Positions 53,213 through 64,000 of a stretch of 64,000 nucleotides of DNA are shown here, piece by piece (position 1 is the stretch's first letter; every line of letters starts with the position of its first letter). The translations under genes were made by a program, and so were the position numbers. Below the pieces are notes generated by a model. That model was not told the DNA's origin. It ran no database searches and was given only the letters and a program-made list of their open reading frames with translations. The DNA lies in assembly GCA_034231615.1 (NCBI GenBank), contig CM067315.1, forward strand, positions 31,277,407-31,341,406, written 5' to 3'. The DNA comes from Meghimatium bilineatum (Eukaryota; Mollusca; Gastropoda; Stylommatophora; Philomycidae).

Positions 53213-54600
53213 TGATGAAACAAATTTCCGATGTCCGTTATGAAGGAACATATTTCTGATGTCATTTACGATGAAACAGATTTGTGATAACATTTATGAT
53301 GTAAGAGATTTCCGATTTCCTTTATTCTTCTTCTGCTTTGGCTCTCTGATAACCAACACGAAAGATTTCCGTGATTTCCGTCGGGGTGCGTGAAGTACTG
53401 TGAGCTGCCAGAGCTGTGTTATTTGTCACACGAAAGGTCCAACACATCCAACACAGCCAAAATAAAATGATGCATTGATGGCTGCCGCTTGGATTTAGTC
53501 AAGGTGAATTTAGCCCAAAATAGTCAAGGTGACGCCAAGTATATAAATAGTGAGCAACCAAAATCACGATAATAATAAAAAACATAGCGAATGAATCTTA
53601 AAACAGTCAATACTCATTCCATTTGCTGCTTCCACATGCACGATATCCAATAGTGAAAACCAGAAACAACACGAGCGTATTCAAAATGTTGGAACTTTGA
53701 TTTCACAATCAAAAGAGACCAGTATCACTTCACGCAACAAACATGATAATATTGATATATTGAAGTGGATCTTAAACTTGGGTCTTTTGGGCCTCTTAGA
53801 CTTGGAGGGTGTCGCGGAGTAAATTGAAATAGTGGAGGCCATGAATTCGCTCCCTTAAACCACTGGAAAATAATTATTTGAACATTCAACAACTAGGTTT
53901 ATAGCGATAAAACGTAAAACATTCAAGCAAACCATGGAACAGGGTAATGAAGTTTTGTTAATCATTAGAAACACACATAATAACACACACGAATCGACGG
54001 TTCGTCCACAAGGTCTTTATCAAGACTACATACACAACAAAAAACGACGAATGCAAGCGACACTACTGACGTTCACACGACAGAGATAAATGTCGAGAAA
54101 ATCCGTGAAGGCTGAAACTATGTCATAGGTGAAAGAACACAAACAGAAATATATAAAATACGCCCAAATACGTGTGAAACAAGACGAGCAGACAAATGAT
54201 GGAACAGCGTGATATTATCCATATGACTGGCAGACATTGCTCCCAAAAGATCCAATCGTGCCAAATTTTTCAATGTAGCGGTTCTCGTGAGCGTGACGGG
54301 TGTGGTCGTGAGAGAAGTACGACTTAATGCCCGTCACCTGAATATCCTAGGCGCCCCGAATGAAATGCCTTGAAGACTAATCAATGACCTTTCTTAAACA
54401 CCAGGTGCTCATGAAAGAATGTTTGTCCAAAAAGCGAGCCACGGGTTAATATTCATTGAGAACCATATATTTATGGGGAAAAAGGACACCTAATAAAACA
54501 AATCATCCAATAAAAAAGTAACAAATGAACATACTAGCATACCTATTTTGTAACTAGCATATCTACTATTGTGAGATCTGTAATGCTTTACTCACCTAAA
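53213..54600. other. Upstream flank of gene B exon
   Basis: Contains a Rep-D copy at about 53510-53600 (GTATATAAATAGTGAGCAAC) and a block near 53960-54040 that resembles 20390-20470. The first exon(s) of gene B with TM1 should lie upstream of 54665, but I could not identify them here. Confidence 0.4.
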
Positions 54601-54664
54601 TCACTACCTGCTAATTATTATTTATATATTTCTAGAAATTATTCTAATCATATTCTACATGCAG

Positions 54665-54767
54665 CTTCCAGGTAAGATCCTGCTAAACATTCTACACTTC
54701 ACGAGTATTCCATTGATGATATCCAGCATAGTTACTGGGATAATCAATGTTGGACCACATCTAATGT
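54665..54767 (+). CDS. Gene B exon: SLC1 TM2
   Basis: The donor ATGT|GTAAGT is clear. The acceptor is either ACATGCAG|C at 54665 or the upstream TTTCTAG|A at 54636. The first leaves phase 0, a CTAAT branch-like sequence just upstream, and a better family fit. It encodes LPGKILLNILHFTSIPLMIS, then SIVTGIINVGPHLM, matching the EAAT TM2 pattern PGELLMRML-x-x-x-x-PLI-x-SSLVTG. It leaves one base (T), which the next exon completes to Cys. Gene B is a second SLC1-family gene about 18.6 kb downstream of gene A on the same strand. Confidence 0.87.
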
Positions 54768-55230
<463 letters not shown>

Positions 55231-55234
55231 AGAT

Positions 55235-55730
55235 GGCTTTAACGTCCTTGTCAAGGCTAACGGTGATTTGGAAAAGCAACATCAGTGTTGGAGTGAAAGT
55301 CACACTGTACAAGTGGCTGATGCTTTCTGTTGTGCTGTATAGTTGTGAGAGTTGGACACTCACTGCAGACATGGAGAGACGATTACAGGCTTTCGAGTAC
55401 AAATGCTACAGACGAATTTTACGAATTTCCTATAGCGAACATAAGACCAATGTGTACGTAAGAAATAAATTAGAGATGTACGCAGGTGTACAAGAACCAT
55501 TGCTTTCAATAGTGAAACGACGAAAACTAGCATGGTTCGGACATGTATGCAGACATGATTCTTTGTCAAAAACAATACTGCAAGTAACTGTCGAGGGTGG
55601 AAGAAGCAGAGGAGGACAAATAAAGGCATGAACAGACAACATCAAGGAATGGATAGAACAAGATATCTCCACACATCCGCATCTCTGAGGAAATAATTCG
55701 CTAGAGGACTGCATGTATACAAATGCAGTA
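55235..55730 (+). pseudogene. LINE C-terminal fragment
   Basis: Open 55233-55631: TLYKWLMLSVVLYSCESWTL, then RRLQAFEYKCYRRILRISYS, then RKLAWFGHVCRHDSLSKTIL and VEGGRSRGGQIKA, then a stop and the WIEQDIS-like end. It is the same family as 1650-1885. Confidence 0.88.
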
Positions 55731-56600
55731 TTTTTCAACCGCTCAAGTACCACGCCGATTGACGTTAGCGAGGATGTTCCTCCATAACTCTCTTGTGTTG
55801 ATGTTAAGTTCAGTTGGTGAAACTGCACTCAGAAAATGTCCATAAATTACATCAGCAATTAGTGGCAGGTTCGAGTCTGAAAAAAGTTTGACAGTTGTTG
55901 ACAAGGAGGTAGTGAGGAGAAGTTTTTGGGAAATAGTTTGTTAATTGTTTAACATCCGTTAAATTTGACATTCACAAACCTGTTTTTATACAGTAATTAA
56001 ATTGTGTGAATTTGTTTGTTTTTTTAATAAGAATCTTAAAAACAATTATGTGGTTTTTAACATTTTTTTCTGATAATTTTAATACTTTTTGTCATTGGGT
56101 GATGGGGGTATTAATGACATAATTAAGTAGGGGAGGGAGGGGGGTACTTGAATTCTAAACAGGTTGGTGACCAGGGTGAGGTGGATAACAATGCTTTTAC
56201 TGTTTTCATTGTTTTTCACTGTTTGTTTTGTATATATTCTGGAGAAAGACCTAACCGCTCAAAATGTTGAAAATGACTTGTGTATTATCATTTGTGTTTT
56301 CGTGTTTACACCTTATAACCCCTTAGTCTTAGTGATAGTCAGTCAAGCGAAACATCAAAAATGTGTGTTCTACGTAAATACTTAGAAGTAATCTATATTC
56401 TAAAAGTTTTTCCACTTGATCTCGAAAATCTAACTGTTACTAGCTGAGTTGCAATGCAGTGCTCTAATGACTAAGCTTCTGTGGCTTTATAATCAAACGA
56501 TAAATAATAGTAATGATAATAGTCATTATACTATTATGAAAGATAGTTGGAAGAAGACGGCTTGTTCTGACCAGATTACATTGAACTGCCACATTGGATT
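55731..56600. other. Gene B intron unassigned DNA
   Basis: AT-rich. The frame 56164-56385 is hydrophobic, but no domain or splice context supports it. Confidence 0.35.
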
Positions 56601-56609
56601 AGTTAGTTA

Positions 56610-57027
56610 GATTGTTTATTCCTTTCGTGCCACATGCGACATATAGAGCAAATGATTTGATTCCCCGTGCGTTGCGGTCCACTGCCTGTACTTTAGTTCT
56701 TGTATGGACTTGAAGCCTATTATTTTTTCTTCTTTAAGTATAGTGCTTTTTAGAGTAATTTTGGGTCTTCCTCTTTATTTTAACCCATCAGGTGTCTACA
56801 TAACGGCTTGCCGCTTCAGTCTGTTTCCTCTAGTCTAAGATCGTGTCTCAGGTATTTCCATTTGCGTTTTCTTATAGCATGTTAAAAATATTCTTGGTTT
56901 TTTTATTTTTATTTGGGCGCTATTTGTGACAAAATCGCTCCATTTAATATTCCACAATTTTCGGAGATATTTGTTTTCAAAGCTGTTTAAACTTTGGTCC
57001 GTTGCCTGTGTTGATTTCCAGTTTCCA
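56610..57027 (-). pseudogene. LINE 3' part, left of a nested element
   Basis: The minus strand includes GSGNWKSTQATDQSLNSFEN, then KYLRKLWNIKWSDFVTNS, then degenerate sequence to a terminal block shared with 21020-21260. It is the same family as 40540-41545. The coding segment continues beyond the nested element at 57207 (about 35-40 bp of VIPSLTYG-like coding). Confidence 0.8.
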
Positions 57028-57039
57028 CTACCATAAGTC

Positions 57040-57194
57040 CCCGCCGAAGACAGATGTGTCGGGCCATTGCCGCAAATAAAACGGCGACACAACGCTTTCC
57101 ATTCTCTGGACTACATCCTGCTAGAAATCTAGTAGGACAATGGTCTTGATACAAGGGAGATCCAGCGGGAGTTTGAGAATGAACGATGAAGAAG
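57040..57194 (+). mobile_element. Short GAA-tailed retroelement with target-site duplication
   Basis: A 155-bp insertion, starting CCCGCCGAAGACAGATGTGT and ending GAACGATGAAGAAGA. It is flanked by a perfect 12-bp duplication, CTACCATAAGTC (57028-57039 and 57195-57206). The duplication and tail show target-primed insertion by LINE machinery. It is a short subfamily of Rep-A, with a second copy at 21355-21535. Confidence 0.9.
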
Positions 57195-57206
57195 ACTACC
57201 ATAAGT

Positions 57207-57815
57207 CAATGATGGAATAACATCATTGGATTGAACTGAGGTAAAAAAAAAATATGGGGCAACTCTCTGAACTGGAGCAAGCGTGTAACTTTGTCCTGGG
57301 GTCTGGCATCAAGATATAATAAGAACAAAAGAATCATGAACGCATAAGAAGACATCTTGTACAAGCACAAAGTACTAGGGTATTTTCAAGTAAATTCAAG
57401 TAGGAGTCAAGAGCATAAATTAATGCAATTCCAGTTAGTTGGTGTCTAGGGTATTTTCACTGTGTGTTCTGGACACATTATCGTCTTAATAACTTATCTA
57501 CCAATAAATTGTTACAGTGTTATCGATACTTCTAGAATGACATGAATAAGCAGAGTTCTTCAAATATTTCTGACTTCAATAAAACAAATCAGTGTATCAA
57601 AATGGCAGCAGAGCCTATTCATTCTTTGAGGTTTACTGTTCATTATTTTCTTTGTCTTTCTCTATTTCTTCAACCGTCAGCTGTTCTTTACAAAATCATT
57701 TGACAGAGAATCGTGTCAGGTTACACATTCAAACCATGAACGTTTTCATTATTTTACTATAAAAAGTACAAGTAAATTCAAGAAGGAAGCCTAGGATAAA
57801 TTAAAAATTCTTGAG
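57207..57815. other. Gene B intron unassigned DNA
   Basis: The first 35-40 bases continue the interrupted LINE. The rest is AT-rich without recognisable content. Confidence 0.4.
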
Positions 57816-57820
57816 TCTAA

Positions 57821-57906
57821 CGGGTATTGAACCAATCCGTTCAACGGCACCAAATCGCCTAGCAACTCTCGTACACGAGATTTTCCGTACTTGACTAGCC
57901 GTCTCT
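57821..57906 (-). repeat. tRNA-derived SINE-like head (SINE-3 family)
   Basis: The minus strand has CTAGTCAAGTACGG (A-box) and TTGGTTCAATACCCG (B-box). It is the counterpart of 22252-22336. Confidence 0.6.
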
Positions 57907-58040
57907 TCTTATTTAAAGTAATGATTCGTGTAAACTTGTATACATCTCTATATTTTTTTAAAGGAAACATCTGTCTTATGATCTTTGGATAAAGTAAGTA
58001 ACATTCGTATATAGCACTTGTGTTTTCTGAACCATCACAG

Positions 58041-58215
58041 GTAAATTGATGTTGGGAGCTTGTTCATACATCTTATCTACAACGATACTGGCTACTTTCA
58101 CTGGAACTTTGGTAACATTCATGATCTCACACCAAGATAACGAACCATACGCAGTTGTTAACAAGACAAATGATAAGATGAAAGAAAGAGTACATCCTTT
58201 GGCAGATTTCCTCAG
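58041..58215 (+). CDS. Gene B exon: SLC1 TM3
   Basis: The acceptor is CATCACAG|GT and the donor CCTCAG|GTAAGC. Phases match the gene A equivalent: the first two bases complete Cys, two bases are left. It encodes KLMLGACSYILSTTILATFT, then GTLVTFMISHQDNEPYAVVN, then KTNDKMKERVHPLADFL. A K-L-x-x-x-A-C-x-Y motif and the TT of TM3 are shared with gene A, but the second Tyr of YYxxTT (GltPh Y89, Na3 site) is not aligned to Tyr. VNKT is a possible glycosylation sequon. Identity with gene A is low, so the duplication is old. Confidence 0.88.
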
Positions 58216-58221
58216 GTAAGC

Positions 58222-58262
58222 CAGTGGTTCTCAACCATTTTTTTCAATACGACCCCATTTCG
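58222..58262 (+). repeat. hAT-like terminal sequence
   Basis: CCAGTGGTTCTCAACCATTT followed by a GACCCC block resembles the 5' end of hAT non-autonomous elements. No matching inverted end was found. Confidence 0.4.
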
Positions 58263-58364
58263 AAATAATTATTACACGTGCCCCAATATTTTTGGCAACG
58301 GTCATTGGATATGTTCATAAATTACGTCACTAGTTAGAGGATATGGATATGAAAGGCTTAAGAG

Positions 58365-58855
58365 GTGTTCATAAGGCTTAGATGACTTGACAAATGTTGT
58401 TAATAAGGCTTAGATGAATTGACAAATGTTGTTCATAAGGCTTAGATGACTTGACACATGTTGTTCATAAGGCTTAGATGACTTGACAAATGTTGTTCAT
58501 AAGGCTTAGATGACTTGACAAATGTTGCTCATAAGGCTTAGATGACTTGACAAATGTTGTTCATAAGGCTTAGATGACTTGACAAATGTTGTTCATAAGG
58601 CTTAGTTGACTTGACAAATGTTGTTCATAAGGCTTAGATGACTTGACAAAAGTTGTTAATAAAGGCTTAGATGACTTGACAAATGTTGTTCATAAGGCTT
58701 AGATGACTTGACAAATGTTGTTCATAAGGCTTAGATGACTTGACAAATGTTGTTCATAAGGCTTAGATGACTTGACAAAAGTTGTTAATAAGGCTTAGAT
58801 GACTTGACAAATGTTGTTCATAAGGCTTAGATGACTTGACAAACATTGTTTATAG
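58365..58855. repeat. 32-bp minisatellite (gene B intron)
   Basis: About 15 copies of a 32-bp unit: AAGGCTTAGATGACTTGACA plus AATGTTGTTCAT. It begins 150 bp after the exon donor, like the intron 1 array of gene A. Confidence 0.97.
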
Positions 58856-58859
58856 ATCA

Positions 58860-59235
58860 TCATTGGAGCCATCTCTGCATCAAAGATTGGCTTCATCCAT
58901 GACCGGAATCCAGTAAAGACATGGATGCACAAAATAAACATGACATGGAGGCTGATTTTGTTATTATTTCCGGGCGTTTCGTTGGTTAGCCTTGGTTTTT
59001 TTTTTTACATACGACTACATGTATGTAGATAGTGACCAACGATAAAAAGTGACAATAATTAAAAACATCACGAATGAAGTCACGTTTACTTTCTGTACAG
59101 AGTTGTTGCTCCAACAGACCTCCAATATATTATGTCTCCTGCATGCCTTGTCTCTACACTCTGATAGACTTTATCTGTCCATCATAGGATGTTTCACTCC
59201 CATGTCTGGTTACTAAAATAACAACCAGAGATCTA
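58860..59235. repeat. Interspersed Rep-D copy and flank
   Basis: About 59015-59090 (GTAGATAGTGACCAACGATA, ATAATTAAAAACATCACGAA) matches 7585-7650. The remainder is unassigned. Confidence 0.5.
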
Positions 59236-59277
59236 TCTAGATCTATCTATCTATCTATCTATCTATCCTAACTATCC

Positions 59278-59308
<31 letters not shown>

Positions 59309-59330
59309 CTAACTATCTATCTATATATTG
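59236..59330. repeat. (TATC)n microsatellite
   Basis: TATC units with a repeated TATCCTAACTATC interruption. Confidence 0.95.
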
Positions 59331-59439
59331 TATATCTATTGTCATCTCAACTTGTGCCGTTAGCGTTGAGGGCGAAATCCTGAGTTTTTTTGTTGTTGTT
59401 TTTTTCTCTCTTTGGCCTATTCAGTTGCATTTTATTTTG

Positions 59440-60130
59440 CAATAACCATGATAAGCCTGTATCTATTTAATATTTGATTGTCTCTACCCATTTAGTTCGT
59501 GGTCTTCCGTGTTCCTTGTAGCACGGTCTTCTGCTGATGTATTCATGAAAGGCTGGTCGCGCATTCTCATGACGTGACTAAATCATCTGGTTTGCTGCCT
59601 CTCGATGTAGTCTTGACTATGTTGAGACAGTCTACTTCTTTCCTAATATCTCCATTACTCAGGCGGTCCCTTCTCATGACATTTATAGCTTTCCTCAAAC
59701 ATGTCATTTCGCAAACTGTGATCTTTTTCGCTATTGTCGTTGTCAAGTGCCATGTTACACAATTGGTAACACGGAGTTGGTATAATAACACTGTCTATCA
59801 ATTGTTGTTGTGTAGCCATGCAGATTGATGGGTGTTTAAGTATTGGTGACAGCTGGTGAGTCATAGTATTGGCTTTATGGCACTGTGTTTCCAATCTCTC
59901 TGTCGAGTTTACTATCATCCATAAATATGCTTCCTAGGTATTTAAACTCTGGGACTTGCTTTAGTTTTGTACCATTGACAGAAACATTTAACTTGTCTGT
60001 GGTTCTTGTTATCTTCATAGTCTCTGTTTTAGATGTGTTTAGTTTCATGTTTTGTTTTTCGCAGGCTGTATGGAGCAAGTATATGTGCCGATGTAATTTT
60101 GTTTGCAGATTCGTATATTAAACATTTGAT
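59440..60130 (-). pseudogene. LINE reverse-transcriptase thumb and C-terminal region
   Basis: The minus strand has LHTACEKQNMKLNTSKTETM, then LKQVPEFKYLGSIFMDDSKL (the conserved K-YLG motif after the RT catalytic site), then IPTPCYQLC, EMTCLRKAINVMRRDRLSNG and DIRKEVDCLN. Frames shift three times. Confidence 0.85.
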
Positions 60131-60420
60131 CATCTGCAAATAGTTGGTTGAGTGAGCTGTGATCTTCATTTGTTGCTTTTTCAGGGGTGAATGTGTGTCT
60201 TGGATTAACTTATTCAGTTATCTGCATAGTTGTTTTCGTGTTTGCTTATTGTCCACGACTCCCATTCATATATTTGGAATCGGTGTTATGTAAAACTGGA
60301 AAAAAAAAACCATTTGCTTTCTTCACTTTTAATGAAAGGAAGCTATTAAATGCAAAATTTTTGGGATGTGGTTGAAATCATAAAATGGTTCAGAATAACA
60401 AAAAGGCATACAAATGAATC
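60131..60420. other. Short unassigned interval
   Basis: Nothing recognised apart from a poly-A run at about 60300. Confidence 0.35.
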
Positions 60421-60424
60421 ATCA

Positions 60425-61012
60425 TCATAATCAAGTGCCGTCTCCGCAACGAAGGTTGGCTGCAACGTATCTCCAACATCTCCTGTCTCTTGTCTTGGTG
60501 GTGCACTCTGCTAGACTGTAACCTGTCCATCGTGTAATGTTACTCTCCCACTTGTATCTCTGCCTACCTCTTGCTCGCTTCCCTTTGACTTTACCCTCAA
60601 GAAAGGTCTTCAATAGGGTGTCATGTCTTTTAATTTGTCCAAAGTATTTTATTTGCCTGATCTTTATTTCTCTTAGTAGTTCTTTCTTCATATTAAGTGT
60701 CTTTAGCGCTTCTTTATTTGTTTTCTTCTCTTTCCATGATGTTCTCCCTATTCTTCTATATACCCACATCTCAAAGGCATCAATTTTGTCTTCTAATTGT
60801 TTATTTAGTATCCATGTTTCTGAGCCATACATTAATATGGAATAGATGTAGCATTTTATAATTCTCATTTTTAACTTGTTTGTAATTTGTTTAGATATTA
60901 ATAATTTCCTCATGCCATTGAAGGTACATTTAGCCATTCCTATTCTCCTTTTAACTTCTGTTTCACATCTGCCATCATTTGTGACTATGTGTCCAAATGA
61001 ATATATCTGACC
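60425..61012 (-). pseudogene. LINE C-terminal region, youngest-looking copy
   Basis: One continuous minus-strand frame of about 190 residues: YSFGHIVTNDGRCETEVKRR, ILMYGSETWILNKQLEDKID, AFEMWVYRRIGRTSWKEKKT, IKYFGQIKRHDTLLKTFLEG, RARGRQRYKWESNITRWTGY and RCWRYVAANLRCGDGT, then stop and a GATTATGATGATGA tail. The lack of frame damage suggests a recent insertion, but it is 5'-truncated and has no RT catalytic core. Confidence 0.92.
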
Positions 61013-61129
61013 AAAAAACATAATTTTTTTGGCTGGGGAATATAAAAAATCTGGGAAATATAACAATCTAGAATATAATGACAACATGTCACCTGCACAT
61101 CGTCTTTGAAAAAAAAAACCACATTGTCT

Positions 61130-61620
61130 CATCTTGTCTCAATTTCTTACTTTTGTCTTCTATCGAATGTTGCCCAATATGATACAAGCGTTACACGCAA
61201 ATGGACATTGCACCTTTGTCCTTTTATGACAGACTCTAAGTTACGGGAAATGCTAGGTGTGCTATCCCTGCGGAAGGGTCAACACATCTGACAGAAGAAT
61301 GATGAGATAGATGACCCACATGTGTATTTTATGTCTCTGGCAGGTTTTTGTAACCTTTGTATACTGGCGCACTGAAATTCCCCTCCTCTTTGGGGACTAC
61401 ACATGCATACATGAACCCCTTCACACATTCCTGCCTTTGAGACCTTATATGAGTGCGAGTGTCGCCTCATTTACACAAATGATAAGAACCTTAGCTTTTG
61501 TCCTAAAGATTATGGGCTGTCAAAAGCTACATGCTCACAGCTAAAGGGATTACTTCACCATCATCATGTGTCACTAGCTACCTGCTCACGGCTAAGGGAA
61601 TTAATTATTTCACCATCGTC
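61130..61620. repeat. Interspersed repeat Rep-C, longest copy
   Basis: Shares TTTTTATGACAGACTC-like, GGGAAATGCTAGGTGTG and TGCGGAAGGGTCAACA blocks with 41865 and 27595. It ends in CTCACAGCTAAAGGGATTAC...CACCATCATCAT, also seen at 28140 and 43870, so those are 3' ends of the same family. A partial second 3' end follows at 61570-61620. Confidence 0.6.
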
Positions 61621-61639
61621 ATATGTCCAAAAAAATGAG

Positions 61640-62010
61640 CAATATATGTTTCTTCTTCTTCTTCTTTCTGTCCTCATGTACCTTTCGGTGTTGAGGGGAG
61701 AGTGATTGTACGGTCTTTTGCCCTTCTATTTGCCTCTTCTGCTGTTATATTTCCGAGTGTCTCTAATACACTATCTATCCACCTTTTACGAGGACGTCCA
61801 ATAGGTCGACTGTTTTCGTATCGTTAGTTAAGTGTTTTTTGGATAATACTTTGCTCTTTCTGTCTGGTTATGTGGCCGTACCATTTAACTTGTTTTTTCT
61901 GGATGTATGCTATTGTTGGCTTGATCCCTAATTGTTTCCTTAGTGCTTCATTCCTGATTTTGTCTCTCAAGCTAACTCCAATCATTTCATTTCAGTGGTG
62001 TTAATCTTAT
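61640..62010 (-). pseudogene. LINE 3' end with (GAA)n tail
   Basis: The minus strand encodes MIGVSLRDKIRNEALRKQLG, then IAYIQKKQVKWYGHITRQKE, then RPIGRPRKRWIDSVLETLGN and ITAEEANRRAKDRTITL, ending in an AGAAGAAGAAGAAG tail at 61650. One stop and a shift separate the two halves. Confidence 0.88.
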
Positions 62011-62197
62011 GTATTGTTCTAGAATCTATGTACAAGTTTGACACTGATAACACAATGTTGGTAAGAAAATGGTGTTGACAAGCGCTTTCTTTGTTTCTAG
62101 TGTAATATCTTTGTTTCTTAGTAAAGGTGTTAATTGACCAATGACATGTATGTTTCACTTCTTCAATTGTTTTAAATTAATTTTTTGTGCTTTACAG

Positions 62198-62240
62198 TCA
62201 GCTCTTTCCGGAAAATTTAATGACAGCATATTATCAAACG
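62198..62240 (+). CDS. Gene B exon: 43-bp micro-exon, SLC1 FPENL motif
   Basis: The acceptor is GTGCTTTACAG|T and the donor CAAACG|GTACGT. It completes Ser from the previous exon and encodes QLFPENLMTAYYQT, ending in phase 0. Length, phase and the FPENL(V/M)TA motif equal those of gene A exon 2. Downstream exons of gene B lie outside the window or were not recognised. Confidence 0.9.
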
Positions 62241-62575
62241 GTACGTTCAAATATTTCTCATTCATTGTCATCTTTTAATACCGGTATTTTTAAGCTCATA
62301 TCATGCCAATGTTGCTGTATGCTGCAAAAACTCTTGATATTACGTTACGTGTGTATAGTCTATTTTTGTTATAAATTTAGTCTTTCAGTGTCGTGCGATC
62401 ATTGAATTTGTGGGACTAGTCGGCCCTACATAATATTGGTAAAGCTGTTTTAGGTTTAATCAGGAAATATGTGGACACACACCGGTGTTAGATTACATAA
62501 GAAATCCCGTGTGGTAACACCACCAGCCGATTAATGTGAAGGTAGCTCCTGTCTGTTTTTATCACGGCTCTCAAT
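62241..62575. other. Gene B intron unassigned DNA
   Basis: No exon that fits a phase 0 start could be supported here. Confidence 0.35.
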
Positions 62576-62577
62576 AG

Positions 62578-63210
62578 TGTCCATATGTAGATTTTGTTAC
62601 ACTGGGCGTAAAGAGATGATTTCTGTAAAGTGGTGCGCGCGCGAACAACAGATTGGTAAGAGCGCAGTGATAGAAAGGAATGCGTTTATGTGCACGGTGT
62701 GTATGAACAGTATTTCGCAATTCCAACGTCGTCGTCAAGAGGAGAAGGTTTGGTCGTGGAGATTTATGAGAACATATCCTCCAAGCGGAAGGTGAACACG
62801 GCAGAGTTTTTCCTCAACAGTGGATCTTTGGTGGCATGTGACGTGAAACAGAAGTCTTCCTGCTGCCAGTGGAAAATAGACTGTGCAAAGAGCAATTGTT
62901 GTGAATGTGGCACCTGGATCAACCGTATACTCGGACTGTTGGAGTGGCTGCAAACCACAAAGATCAACGAAGTCGATTTTACTCACCTGACAGTGAATCA
63001 CCGATATAACTTTATTTATTACCGGAAACAGGGGCCCACACATAAATAATTGAGAGGATGTGGAGCAGCTTCAAGTGGCGCAACAAAAAGCACCATAGAA
63101 CAGCATGGCACCATTGAAAAGCTACCTGTCTGAGCTCATGTGGCGATCTAGGCTACAGGTCAATGTTAATCCATTTTACGCCATACTGGAGGAAATAAGA
63201 AATACTGGCC
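62578..63210 (+). pseudogene. Merlin (IS1595/ISXO2-type) transposase remnant
   Basis: In three shifting frames the + strand has a VVEIYENISSKRK segment (family: VEIDE...RRKYNRG), then APGSTVYSDCWSG, then FTHLTVNHRYNFIYY with a GPTHK-like end, then KSYLSELMWRSR. This order is that of Merlin/ISXO2-like transposases: the first catalytic Asp motif, TVYSDxWxxY, HxxVNHSxxF...GxHTNxIE, and the YLxEFMWR end. The first catalytic Asp reads Tyr here. Inactive; ends not defined. Confidence 0.75.
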
Positions 63211-63640
63211 GCCTGCCTAACCAGACAATACACCTATACATCCCTAACCCCAACATGATACCACCCATAAAATCCTCTTGAATAAACCCCCCCCCCCCCC
63301 AACAAAAACAAATATGTTGTCTTTGAATACTTAAAAACAGAGGGGAAAAACATCATTTCATAAATGTAACCAGGGGGAATTATTCAATGAAAATAAGAAA
63401 AAGAACAGTTCTTGTCTCCTTGAGACACATATGTATAGAGGTCAGATGTTGGTCAGGAGTGGGGGGTGGTGTGAGGAGAGGGTTATAATTAGTTCTTATA
63501 CTACCCCTAACTATCCCCCTCCTAAACTCTAGCATTAACCGTTCTCTTCCGATGCATACTCTTTGCATAAGAATTGGTCTAATATAGGCCATTTTCTGTT
63601 TCTTGTTAGACGATATGAAATGACGTAATTTTCATGACAC
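63211..63640. other. Unassigned DNA
   Basis: Poly-C run at about 63288-63300. No gene seen. Confidence 0.4.
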
Positions 63641-63644
63641 GAAA

Positions 63645-63850
63645 AAAGCGCACACCTTAAGAAACTGGAAGTGAACTTCAACCCTCAACTTCGAGGGTGG
63701 AAGAGGCGGGCCCAAGACGATCATGGATTGGCAATATCAAGGCATGTTCCGTGCATGATTTTTCTACACTCGTCAGAATAGCTAAGGTATTTTAGGGCTT
63801 TCTTTTATATCGCCAATGTAGAACCTCTGATCCTGGCGGATTATGAGTCT
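63645..63850 (+). pseudogene. LINE tail, decayed
   Basis: Contains pieces matching LSKTILQ-x-TxEGGRxRGG and the W-x-x-NIKxW block of the 1650 and 55235 family (GAGGGTGGAAGAGGCGGGCC, ATCAAGGCATG), with shifts. Confidence 0.65.
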
Positions 63851-63917
63851 TGCCCTATAAGCGATAATTTTAATGTGATCGTTGTACTGTTGTTTACTCA
63901 GTATGGTTGTACTGAAG

Positions 63918-64000
63918 GGTGCCGGGTAGCGCAGTGGTTTGCGCAATGACTTCGTATATATATATGGTCCTGGGCTAATTCGCCAATTGAGGCGAAAATC
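63918..64000 (+). repeat. tRNA-derived SINE (SINE-1), cut by window edge
   Basis: GGGTAGCGCAGTGGTTTGCG (A-box), a TA-rich insert, then CTGGGCTAATTCGCC (degraded B-box) and AATTGAGGCGAAAAT, as in the copies at 25205 and 27331. Confidence 0.8.

Overview
The window looks like one AT-rich stretch of a repeat-dense animal nuclear genome, most likely a mollusc (inference). The reasons are GT-AG split exons, many degraded LINEs with short tandem 3' tails, tRNA-derived SINEs, Helitron, Tc1/mariner and Merlin remnants, about twenty minisatellites with different units, and one 100-N scaffold gap. No bacterial operon, rRNA, intact tRNA or CRISPR array was seen.

The host-gene content recognised is two tandem, same-strand genes of the SLC1 family (sodium-coupled excitatory amino acid / neutral amino acid transporters). 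Gene A runs from the left edge to a stop at 36081. Nine exons with compatible phases (2575-2746, 6503-6545, 11357-11417 tentative, 15228-15402, 20701-20934, 24865-25059, 26145-26279, 30344-30446, 35992-36081) encode about 400 residues from TM3 to the C-terminus. TM1-TM2 lie left of the window. The fold signatures are clear, but key coupling positions are altered: NMDGT is NKDGT, the HP2 tip glycines are replaced, and the TM8 sodium-site Asp is Asn. The TM8 Asp and Arg that contact substrate are kept. Gene B begins in the window with exons 54665-54767 (TM2), 58041-58215 (TM3) and 62198-62240, and continues past the right edge.

Most gene A introns carry their own minisatellite: 28 bp (2825-4532), 41, 15 and 53 bp (6985-10020), 40 bp (13137-15165), 51 bp (25569-26144), 27 bp (29115-30343), and 50, 18 and 27 bp (30860-35780). 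Two of them, the 51-bp and 27-bp arrays, run through the 3' splice site into the next exon. The acceptor and first exon bases are therefore copied upstream, in units that are multiples of three. This is the most unusual feature of the window.

The region from 36.1 to 54.6 kb between the genes is mostly repeats: 33, 40, 32, 20 and 47 bp minisatellites, LINE pieces on both strands, a Helitron N-terminal fragment broken by a LINE tail, a pogo-like MITE, a long inverted repeat, the assembly gap and a dead Tc1/mariner element. The 5' exons of gene B should lie here but were not identified. The right end holds further LINE tails, a Merlin-type transposase remnant and a SINE. Several nested insertions give a relative order of events, two with clear target-site duplications.
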